From NCBI RefSeq assembly GCF_914767665.1, contig NC_059501.1, positions 33,580,501 through 33,644,500 of the forward strand: a DNA stretch of 64,000 nt, written 5' to 3'. Shown here piece after piece: positions 12,300 through 20,712 of the stretch (positions are counted from its first letter, which is position 1; the number at the start of each line of letters is the position of its first letter). Source of the stretch: Harmonia axyridis (Eukaryota > Arthropoda > Insecta > Coleoptera > Coccinellidae). The position numbers and the translations under genes are program-made. The notes below the pieces were generated by a model. The model was not told where the DNA came from. It did no database searches and saw only the letters and a list, made by a program, of their open reading frames with translations.

Positions 12300-12935
12300 G
12301 AAATAGGTGGATGTTTATTTCGTGGTGAAAAGGAAGGTATGCCATTAATGATGAAAAATGATATCGGCCAAATTGTTACCACGACTACACTTACAGCACA
12401 ATATCATTTTCAAGATATCTTCCGTAACCAAATCGCTCATTTGCGGCGTATGTCCTTGATAACTTCAGGAATTCAATTTTTAAGGTCTTGAATAGCTTGT
12501 GGAGCAGTGACATAAACCTTATCTTTCACGTGGTCCCCAGAGAGTCAAATGGCGCCCTCTCACCAGGCTGCTTTTTCGAGCATTCTGGAAGCCGCCCTCT
12601 TCGCCTGAAAGTCCTCGTGAGTGGCGGGTTTGGAGGATTAAATCACAAGATTTTGGTGCCCAATTTTGATCACCACTTCGAGAAATAATGACGCCAGAAA
12701 TTGTCCTTGCTAAATTGCGATTATCTCTTGGTTCGTGTTTTTCACCAGTTTCACTATTGCCGACCGAAAAATTACTTCACGATAACACAAAATCGCTTTA
12801 GTTTTACGAGCTGTTACTGCAAAGTTGTCATCATTTTTGTAGCAAATTTTGACAATTTCAATGCGTTGTTTGACTTGTATGGTTGCATTTTGAATGAAGG
12901 CTAAGTATTTGCTTATCATATGTTAAAAGATGACA
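12300..12935 (-). pseudogene. Mariner-type transposase relic, copy 1
   Basis: N-terminal helix-turn-helix remains at 12904-12710 (RIEIVKICYKNDDNFAVTARK), a C-terminal piece around 12680-12640 (SGDQNWAPKSCDL) and, after an unrelated-looking stretch with repeated direct frames, LWGP..KVYVTAPQAIQDLKN (about 12545-12480). The middle of the gene is deleted. Same family and same limits as 43475-44120. Confidence 0.7.
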
Positions 12936-12939
12936 GCTA

Positions 12940-13650
12940 TCAGATAGCGAGCTGTTCAAAATGAAACCAATCACGTAATGACCGAACCCATAAGAGACAT
13001 TCAACTTCGTTAATTTTCAAAACTAAATAAAAAAAAACGGGTGATTTCACTTGTTCTCTGATAATAAGTATCGCTTTTCGTATCGCCACAAATGTTCGAA
13101 TTTTATCAGCAGCTCCATAAATCACATTGAACGGATAAAAAAAAGTATATAAACAATTCTAACCGGTAAACCACAGAAGAGCTATTCGTAAGAAAAAAAG
13201 AAAATACAAGAAGTGAATGAGAAAAAGACATTTATAAGACATTTATAAACTTATTTTCAATGAAAGTAAAAAGAATGGATATTTTTCTGAAGGAAAGAGA
13301 TTAGGAAAAAAATCATTCAACAAATGTAAGCAAGTTATCGACACATGAAGCCTGAGCACCTTGTCAACCAAGTTCGATATTTCCGAAAAAATATTGCATA
13401 GAAAGAGATCAAAGATGAACTGTTACTATAATTTTTCCATTCATTGCCGCATTGCTGATGAAAAAAGTGGAACAGCTCATGCACGTATTCTATAATCTGG
13501 AAGGGATATTATCCAGAATATTATGGTCTATTAGACTATTACTCTCTTGCTGAGTCTATTCTGAGGTATTGCATTGTTGTATGGTCAGAACGAACTGTAA
13601 ATGCTAAAAAATACTTTACAGAACACCTTGATCAAGATGAGGCTGAAGAG
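12940..13650. other. No feature seen
   Basis: A-rich with short chance ORFs. Confidence 0.45.
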
Positions 13651-13755
13651 GGATAGATTATTATTATTATTATTATTTGAACTGGGGTCGTTTTGCTTCG
13701 TTAAGCCTTCCGGGAACTGCGACCATGCAAATCTTTTGTTCACTACCCTACTCAT

Positions 13756-14257
13756 TCATGGAAACCCAGGGAGGTCGTCAACGACGTTAATAAAATTGAC
13801 AACCTCCTTAGGGTCCTTGGCCGTTACCTCTCTGGTATCCAGGACCGGCTTACCCATGTGAATGGTTCTTAGGCCAGCTAGCTCCGGACACTTGCATAAC
13901 AAGTGTTCGGCCGTTTCTGCTTCCGATCCACAGAGCCTGCAAATCTCGTCTGCTGACTTTCCCATACGGTACAAATGATGTTTGTATCGACAGTGCCCTG
14001 TCAGCAGTCCCACCATCACCCGAAGCTCTGCTCGCGACAGCTTCAGGAGCTTTTAGGCGTAGGTAGGTGAAATCTTCACGAATTTCTTTGCCTGAGCAAG
14101 TCTAGGAGTGTTAGTTAGTGGATTGCCCTACTGTTCAACTCCCATAGCTGGACCGCAGCTTTGTATTGGTCTTTTCCTATCCCACAGAAAGGCTCAGGTC
14201 CAGCAGCTCTTAACCTTGATGCACTTTTTGCAAGTTTATCCGCTCTTTCATTTCCTT
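13756..14257 (-). pseudogene. RNase H end and zinc-knuckle C-terminus of the LOA-like element
   Basis: Reading on from the insertion, G-NERADKLAKSASRLRAA completes RNase H with its last catalytic D. A stop follows after SRAIH near 14128 and another near 14055. The last open part (14019-13756, 87 residues) contains CRLCGSEAETAEHLLCKC, a CCHC-type knuckle common at the C-terminus of these elements, and terminates shortly before the 3' tail. Confidence 0.8.
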
Positions 14258-14284
14258 TGTAGGATTTCCCGTATACCTACTTAT

Positions 14285-14360
14285 GCGTTTCGTCCCTGGC
14301 ACACACACCGGACTCATCAGTGTGACTTTGATATAATTGTGTGTGCCGTGTCACAGACGC
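14285..14360 (-). ncRNA. Type III hammerhead ribozyme, 3' LTR copy
   Basis: Same fold as the copy 687 nt upstream, with perfect 4-bp stem III: GCGU before the cleaved C (14356) pairs with ACGC of GAAACGC (14291-14285). CUGAUGA lies at 14320-14314, stem I is UGUGAC/GUCACA and stem II GUCC/GGAC. Loop I contains GGCACACACA and loop II UGUGUGUGCC, which are fully complementary over 10 nt, so a loop-loop contact (or a competing fold) is possible. Predicted cleavage between 14356 and 14355. Confidence 0.9.
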
Positions 14361-14381
14361 TTGGGGAATTTATTATTATCT

Positions 14382-14464
14382 GGCGCCGCCGGAATTCGAA
14401 CCCGGCTCCTTGTCGCATCTCGGTGAGTAAGTCTACACACTTACCACTAGGCCACCGAGTGCTG
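14382..14464 (-). promoter_or_regulatory. tRNA-like segment with A and B boxes (3' LTR)
   Basis: Exact repeat of the 5' LTR segment, A box at 14454-14443 and B box at 14402-14392. A second internal promoter at this place could also drive transcription out into the host RNase H relic. Confidence 0.72.
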
Positions 14465-14506
14465 TGTTTATAGTTGCTACGTGGAGCTTTATGAGAAGCC
14501 GCCACA

Positions 14507-14519
14507 TGACTCCCTCCCC
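14507..14519 (-). other. Polypurine tract of the retrozyme-like element
   Basis: Minus strand GGGGAGGGAGTCA immediately precedes the TG start of the 3' LTR, the expected place of the plus-strand primer. Confidence 0.7.
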
Positions 14520-14925
14520 AGTGACGGAGGAACGAAACTTATGCGTGTTACGAGGTCATCGGTGCAGCCGGGTGATTGCCGCCTAATCAGAGCTGCACCT
14601 CGCGGCATCGTGCGGACGGTGAATGCCGCCTATTCAGGTCCGCTATACCGCGGCAGACCAAGGAGCACGTATTGCACGTCATGGGAATGGGCGTCTGGAG
14701 TTACGTTGGAAATTGCAGATATATGGGAGCTACGCATCAACCTTCTGCGTTCCAGGACACATCGTTAAGACGGCCATTCCCATCACGTCGGGCTTGCATG
14801 CTGTGACGACGGAAACACGAGGCTCGGCGTGCCATCGGCTCTAGTGTCCGATGGACACCCCAGTAGCCGTAACGTTGAGCGGGGCAGTGAGTCGCCTCTG
14901 CGCTCCAACGCCGCAGTTTTCCCCC

Positions 14926-14943
14926 ATCACGTCGGGGTCACCA
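14926..14943 (-). other. Primer-binding site for tRNA-Trp
   Basis: Minus-strand TGGTGACCCCGACGTGAT begins one base after the 5' LTR. It is complementary to the CCA-bearing 3' end of insect tRNA-Trp. This primer is used by the CsRn1-like group of Ty3/gypsy elements (established knowledge), which suggests that such an element supplies reverse transcriptase. Confidence 0.9.
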
Positions 14944-14971
14944 ATGTAGGATTTCACGTATACCTACTAAT

Positions 14972-15047
14972 GCTTTTCGTCCCTGGCACACACACCGGAC
15001 TCATCAGTGTGACTTTGGTATAATTGTGTGTGCCGTGTCACAGACGC
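14972..15047 (-). ncRNA. Type III hammerhead ribozyme, 5' LTR copy
   Basis: Read 5' to 3' on the minus strand: GCGUC with predicted cleavage after the C (between 15043 and 15042); stem I UGUGAC (15042-15037) pairing with GUCACA just before the core; core CUGAUGA (15007-15001); stem II GUCC/GGAC; core GAAA (14978-14975). Every invariant core base of the family is present. Stem III pairs are A-U, then an A-G mismatch, then G-C and C-G. The strand order (cleavage triplet, stem I hairpin, CUGAUGA, stem II hairpin, GAAA) makes stem III open, hence type III. Activity is inferred, not shown. Confidence 0.88.
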
Positions 15048-15068
15048 TTGGGGAATTTATTATTATCT

Positions 15069-15151
15069 GGCGCCGCCGGAATTCGAACCCGGCTCCTTGT
15101 CGCATCTCGGTGAGTAAGTCTACACACTTACCACTAGGCCACCGAGTGCTG
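15069..15151 (-). promoter_or_regulatory. tRNA-like segment with Pol III A and B boxes (5' LTR)
   Basis: On the minus strand TGGCCTAGTGGT (15141-15130) matches the tRNA A-box consensus at 11 of 12 positions and GGTTCGAATTC (15089-15079) matches the B box at 10 of 11; 40 nt separate them, within the range of tRNA genes and tRNA-derived SINEs. The region does not fold as a complete tRNA that I can show. The identical segment at 14382-14464 lies in the 3' LTR. No TTTT terminator occurs on the transcribed strand anywhere in 14258-15193, so a Pol III transcript could run through the whole element (inference). Confidence 0.75.
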
Positions 15152-15197
15152 TGTTTATAGTTGCTACGTGGAGCTTTATGAGAAGCCGCCACACCTT

Positions 15198-16255
15198 CAA
15201 TCCCACAGTGCCTTGGTACCCATAATAGAGTCACCTTATTTCCTCTGGCCAGTTGCTTTATGGTATTACGGCACTCCCAAGTCAGCAAAGACCCCTGACA
15301 ATACGATTCCAGGGATCTCAGCGTGATTTGGTTGTCCGTGGTGATGTAGATATGCGCCCCCTTGAGGTTCATTTTGAGACACTCCTGGGCATAAACAGCC
15401 ATTATCTCGGTCTGTAGAATCGAGGGCTCACTTTCCAGGTCTTTAGAGATCCTCAGTCTAGATCCATATATCCCAATGCTGGTGCCCTTCTCTGTTTTTG
15501 ATCCATCTGTGAACCATATGGATGACTTTTTGTCCAGACGATTTACGAGACTTATTGTACTAGGACGGTCATTCATAACCGTTTCAAAGGGCGTTTCAAA
15601 ATCGTAGGTGGTTGGTATAATATCTGATGGTTTTGCGAGGAAGTTTGAATCTAGTTGATTCAGTATCCTCATATGTCCAACCCAGTTCCCAGGAAGGAGC
15701 TTTCCATTATGGGAAATCCTTATTGCTTCGAGCAGGCTACATTTCCTTACATGTAGGTGTAAGGGAGGCAAGTCTAGTATGACCTCCAGCGCTGCCGTAG
15801 GAGCTGTGCGCATAGCTCCTGTGACACCAATATACGCCAGCCTTTGCAGTTTCTGCAACCTGATGCGTCTGGTGACCTCCTCGGTTTTTGTCCACCATGC
15901 TAGAGATGCATAGGTGACAATAGGTGTACCACCGCTGTGTATAACCACAGTACCATTTTCGGTTTCACTCCCCATGTCTTTCCAAAGAGTCTTTTGCATG
16001 CCCATATAGCCGCCGTGGCTCTGGAAAGAGTCTTATCTATATGTTTCCCCCAGTTCAGTTTACTGCCCAGGATAACACCTAGATATTTACACTCACTAGC
16101 GAAGTGCAGAGATTTAAGACCAGAGCTCTGAGGTCGAGATTCCTTCTTCCAGTGAACGGAATTGTTGATGTTTTTGAGGGGTTGACAGTAAGCCCCTCTT
16201 CCCCGCACCAATTTTCAATAATTCTGAGAGCACGTCCTATAAGCAAACTGTTTGC
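15198..16255 (-). pseudogene. RT thumb and RNase H (N-terminal part) of the LOA-like element
   Basis: The first part is read in shifting frames: ALRIIENWCGEEGLTVNP and KYLGVILGSKLNWGKHID are typical of the end of RT and the thumb. RNase H follows: WFTDGSKTEKGTSIGIYG holds the first catalytic D, LQTEIMAVY the E, and YITTDNQITLRSL the second D. The reading ends at LLWVPRHCGIEG where the LTR element is inserted (15197). The fourth catalytic D is found on the far side at about 14240. Apart from the frame shifts the RNase H sequence itself looks conserved, so loss of function came mainly from the insertion and the palm deletion. Confidence 0.85.
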
Positions 16256-16668
16256 GGTGGAGCTTTAAACTTTTCCTCATATTATTATCCATTATTTTCT
16301 CCATGGTCTCCAGGAGAAAAGAGGTGAGGCATATGGGTCGATAAGATTTAGGCTCCGGGGAGCCTTTTCGACCCTCTTTGGGTATGAATACTACCTTTGC
16401 CTCCCTCCATGATTTCGGGATACAGCCCCTTGTAAAGCTGGCCTTAAAGAGCTCAGTTATCGGGGCTATAAGGACTTCAACACTTTTCTGAAGCATGGCC
16501 GGAAAAGTACCATACATGCCTGCTGATTTGAAGGGCTGAAAGCTCCTTATCGCCCATTCAATTCTTTCTGGTGTGAATAGGCTACCAGCTTTCTGAGAAT
16601 CCCACCTGGTGGGGTTGTATACTTCCCCAGCGGGGGCCCCATCTTCACTGGTAATCTGATAGATTATA
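16215..16668 (-). pseudogene. RT fingers of the LOA-like element
   Basis: Open reading for about 150 residues with the N-terminal RT motifs: a region equivalent to GxDG (here SAGMYG, with D changed to Y), WREAKVVFIPKEG, and SYRPICLTSFLLETMEKI. It reads into FAYRT at about 16245 and then jumps to thumb sequence, so the catalytic palm with its two aspartates is missing. No start codon of its own can be assigned because the 5' part of the element is absent. Confidence 0.8.
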
Positions 16669-19600
16669 CCAAACAAGAAAATTATATTATGATTCTGAGA
16701 TGATGAATATTGAAAATCTTTTCAGTCATTCATTTATATGTGCTCGAACAATTATCCTCTTGTTAATTTTGAAAATAAATATACCACTACTTGTTTACTT
16801 CATCGGTTGGCAATGAGTCACTTTAAATTACATTATTTAAGAAAGGTCATTCACAGCATTTCATCCTCTACCTAGGTGCAAAGTTCTTTAATTGGATTCC
16901 ACTGAGTAGGGAAAATGAGAAATAAAAGAACATTCAAAAAATAATTGAAAAGACTTATGTTAGGAAGTCGACATATCTCTGACTCGTTAATCTCGTAATT
17001 AATTTTTTTCTCATCAGCTTTCCTCCTCCTTCCTCCACGATACTAGTGAAATCAAGACACTTTTTTCTACATGTTGAATTGTTCTTCTTATTTTACGCCT
17101 ACAACCATCCGCACCGAATACAGTGTTTTTTTTTCAAGCAAATTTAGTACCTAATTTCGTCGGGGAGCGGGGACTAAATAACACAAGCACATTTTGATTA
17201 GATTGTGTTTTCCCTCGAGGGATGATTATATTCTGTATAATGTTGTACTTTAATTTCTCTATTTCAGTATCGGCATGAGTTCATTGCAGAAGGTACTAAA
17301 AACAGTGCTGTAATGAACTCATTACAGCTTTGTTTTCAGTTATATTTTTCGTTTTGTGGTTGTCTACTCTTACTTGCGATCCTATCAAATTTCAACACAC
17401 GTCGGCATAGTCAAAATAATATAATTTGTATAATTTTAAATGATTTACAACATTATTCGCGATTTTTCTTAATTGTGGTGGTTTCGTCAAACATAATTTA
17501 CGACTTTAATGCGTAATTATAAATTATTTCAAATTCGAAACGAACGATTCAAATAAAATTCCGTAATCTTTCAATTTTCGTTACAGTCACACCAACTGCC
17601 ATAATTACAATACAAAAGTTACTACGACGTATAATCTGAATTTTTCATTGAATTTTGACAATATTTCACAGAACTTGACTGAAGTGGAGAAAATATTATA
17701 GATTTCATATTCGTGTTGGAATATGAGTCCATTCTGCAACTTGTTTTAGAATATACGATACACCATGTAGTTAGAATTAGAAGTGAATTTAATTTTGAAA
17801 TTTGATTTCACGTTCATCCACCAAGATTTTCTATTTTTTCCATTTGCCGAGCAAACGTAATTGTTGTATTCATTATTCTTTCTTTTAGTTTTTCTAGGTA
17901 AGTATTCATATCTCAATACGAAATAGCCATAATCTTATGAACCCATTGAAACTGAATTTTCAATATAAAATTGAAATATTATATTAAATTTTCAATTGAA
18001 TCTCTTTGCGTTCATATTTGATATTTGCAATGTTTTCTATACTGACACTCCTAGGACTTTGTGATACATCTTAGACGTTCATAATACGAACGATTCAGGG
18101 AAATACGTTCTTTGATTGTGAAGTCTTTGTTAATGTGTATCATTACTACATCAGGTGCAAAACTGTTTCTATAAATATTGAAATTATGACATCATAGTGT
18201 CATAACCTTTTCAGTTTGATATACAGTCCATTCAGGAATTATTGACATCGAAGTAGGCCATGAACGTCTAGTCGCGGCTTTATTTCTGGTTACAAAAATA
18301 TCACCAAAAATTGCTATGGTTCATCATAGAAATAACCAGTTTAAATTATTTTCATCATTTTTGTATCCGAAAGATCCTGAATTTTCGAAATTACGATTAT
18401 TACGAAGGGACGCATACAGTCATGATTTCATAAATTGAAATTCAGATTATATAACGTGAAAATATGGTGAAATGCTATCTCATTTCAAGGAAATCCAATG
18501 AAGAGATATCTATTCATTTAAGAGTCGCCCATGAAAGATCCCATTGAAGTTCATTTAAATATGCATATTCCTTTTCACCGAAGGCTCTTCAAAAATTGTT
18601 GCATTACTGATGGACACTGGATACAAAGCTGCTTGCAAAATTCTTATCAAATAACTCTTATGGATCATTTTAACTGTGGTGTCTAAGCTGGAGAAGAAAA
18701 CAGAAAAAACTGGTTGATAAATTTAAATAGTGTAGCTTAGTGAATGGAAGAGCCATATCATAATAAGACAGAAATAAAATTCAAAGAATCCATTTAGTAT
18801 ATGAAAAATTTTGACATCACAGTTGTACTGTAACTTTCAAAATTGGAACCAATTTATCAGCCGATGTGTAAATTACTTTCTAAAGTCACTATTTATTGAA
18901 ACTGTTCATGCGACATGAATGATTGATTAAACTTGTATGAAAAATATAGGTACTATTTGTACTCGAGTTTTCTGTTTTTTATTGAAATGCTTTTGTATTA
19001 GTTTCTATTAAATCACATCAATTATTTTGCCGATAACAGCTTTAACTCACTCACTAAAAGTATTTTTGCATTAAATTATTTTTAATTTGTGAATTTTAAA
19101 ATTTTATTGCATTCTATTATTATCTTCAAGTGGGTAAGAGGTGAAGAAATTCTTGAAGTTACTCTTCTGAATATATTTTTCGATTAAATACTCAGTAAAA
19201 ATGCTATAAAGCAATTGGAATTTATTAGATTTTTGGATTATTCATTGAAGAACAAAAAACAGATATAACAATACTTAATTTGAATATAGAATATAAATAA
19301 ATTATAGATGCAATGCCAAGACTTTGTTTAGCAATCCAATTATAAAATAATTCTCTCTTCATAGATTTAAAAAATCCTAATGATCACCACTGTCAAAACA
19401 AAACATCCAGGTAAAAATCCAAATATCCAGCATTCAAAACAGTGCTCCTTCTACTTTTACCCTTGAATATAATTGAAAAACATTTTGTTTTCTTTCTAAA
19501 GTCCACTGTTGAATAATGCTGGCATTTTCAAATAACCAAGTTTCCTCCAGATAAATGAATTTCACATTTTGTTGCAAATATTCTCTGTATTCACCATAAA

Positions 19601-20326
19601 ATCTTACTCAACTTATTATATTTTTCTGTTTATCAATAAAAATTTTCCTTTTATTAACTGTTTTGAACTTGAAACCAATCAAGTTTATGTGATGTTGTCT
19701 TTGATTGATTAAAATCCAGATGCTTTTTGGTCAAATTTCATCCAGGCTGATATATTGGTTGCTTTTGTCTCGGCTTTTGGTAACAATCAAATCATTCAAA
19801 TTCAATGATTCTTTGAAGGTGAAATCGTATTGCAGAGGTTTTCTTCCACTAATAACACAGGTTGTAAAGACTTGCCTTCTTCTTTTTTCAAACAGTATTG
19901 TGAGAAATACTCAAATAAACTAATCAATGTGTGTTTGAAATTGATACAACTTTTAAGTTTGAAAATTTCTTCGATCAAAACCAATAACACAAACTGAAAT
20001 CTAACCTCCTGTCAACGACATTTCCAATGCCAACCCGAAATCTGCAATTCAAAATGTTACTGAATGAGCCAGTACCAACTTAATTTCGATTTTCCAAAGC
20101 CACCCGGGATGTCAATAATTCCTGAATGGACTGTAGGTATCTTTCTGAAATATACTTTTTTGTCTAGAAATATAATTCCAAATTGACAGAATATTAAAAA
20201 CCAACCAAAAGAAAATTAATGAATAAGCCAAAACTGAATTGAATAACTCAATTAACATAAATTTTTGTAGTTTTCGTAAGTGATGCATTAGTGCACCAAA
20301 ATTACCGATAATTTTGCATGACACCG
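16669..20326. other. Long gene-free stretch
   Basis: 3.6 kb of AT-rich sequence. A short acceptor-like/ATG/donor-like stretch at 17255-17295 is too weak to call. No transposon signature recognised. Confidence 0.5.
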
Positions 20327-20440
20327 TGTTGTTAAAAACAGCATGAGTTCATTTTCATTTTTGGAGAAAGAGCGCTCACCTTCGGTGTTGGGCTCTTTCT
20401 CCAAAAATGAAAATGACCGAATGCAGTTTTTCAAAGAAAA
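20327..20440. repeat. Long hairpin with perfect 25-bp inner stem
   Basis: 20349-20373 and 20392-20416 are exactly complementary, with an 18-nt loop. Outer sequences (AAAACAGCATGAGTTC and ACCGAATGCAGTTTTT) extend the stem imperfectly to about 45 bp. Could be a small MITE or a precursor-like hairpin; transcription is unknown. Confidence 0.6.
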
Positions 20441-20592
20441 CACGCTGGAATGCGAAATCATTCGGTCATTTTGATGGACGAGTGTAAAATGGAATTGCCA
20501 TAGATTCGAACTGTGTAAGATGCATAGAAACTAAGCATCTATGAACAAAACAATTATCGCAGTGCTGTTTCGCTTCCTACATTGCAATTATC

Positions 20593-20712
20593 GCTATAAT
20601 TTGCGATAATTGTTCTCCATATACATAGAATTTTTGACAGGAGGGAAATATTCGCTGTAATTTTCGATAATTGTTCTCCATATACATAGAATTTTCGACA
20701 GGAGGGAAATAT
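20593..20712 (+). repeat. Two-copy tandem repeat, period about 60 bp
   Basis: GATAATTGTTCTCCATATAC with the rest of the unit to GGAGGGAAATATTC occurs twice with few changes; the next base run differs. Confidence 0.8.

Larger units (their letters stand above)
14258..14506 (-). repeat. 3' LTR of the retrozyme-like element
   Basis: 249 bp, the same length as its partner 687 bp away. It carries the better hammerhead of the two: stem III has four uninterrupted pairs here, whereas the 5' LTR has one A-G mismatch. Confidence 0.93.
14258..15193 (-). mobile_element. LTR mini-retrotransposon with hammerhead ribozymes (retrozyme-like TRIM)
   Basis: A 936-bp non-autonomous LTR element on the minus strand. 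Seen directly: two 249-bp direct repeats beginning TGT and ending ACA, differing at four sites; flanking 4-bp duplication CCTT (14254-14257 and 15194-15197); an 18-nt primer-binding site complementary to tRNA-Trp next to the 5' LTR; a GGGGAGGGAG purine tract before the 3' LTR; a 438-bp internal part with no coding ORF I recognise. Each LTR carries a hammerhead core and a tRNA-like A/B-box segment. Its base composition is far richer in GC than its surroundings. It sits inside the RNase H domain of a LOA-like element; removing it and one CCTT restores the reading frame exactly, which proves the boundaries. High LTR identity implies a recent insertion. Mobilisation must rely on a gypsy-type element in trans (inference from the tRNA-Trp site). 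Confidence 0.93.
14945..15193 (-). repeat. 5' LTR of the retrozyme-like element
   Basis: 249 bp, TG...CA. In transcription order it holds the tRNA-like region (about 15151 to 15069), the hammerhead (15047 to 14972) and then the junction with the primer-binding site. Compared with the other LTR it differs at four positions, all in the 14945-15025 part; the remaining ~170 bp are identical. Confidence 0.93.
13656..16668 (-). mobile_element. LOA/I-like non-LTR retrotransposon, 5'-truncated and decayed
   Basis: Minus-strand element ending in an (ATT)n tail (13656-13677). It encodes, in order, RT fingers, RT thumb, RNase H and a C-terminal zinc-knuckle region. RNase H after RT in an insect Jockey-superfamily element points to the LOA, I or R1-related clades. 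The 5' end stops within RT near 16668, a usual 5' truncation. The RT palm is deleted, several frameshifts and stops are present, and the 936-bp LTR element interrupts RNase H. The last ~60 bp before the tail recur at 6811-6868. Confidence 0.85.

Noticed and set aside
14290..14470. Reading the LTR tRNA-like segment as a real tRNA gene
   Set aside because: A and B boxes fit, but I cannot build acceptor and anticodon stems; it is present in both LTRs and moves with the element.
15004..16005. Apparent 333-residue continuous protein including RNase H
   Set aside because: Its last ~62 residues are read-through into the LTR of the inserted element; the true RNase H continues at 14257.
17255..17295. 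Acceptor-like TTCAG, short ATG-containing segment and GTACT donor
   Set aside because: Donor is weak and the 25-base exon cannot be linked to anything.
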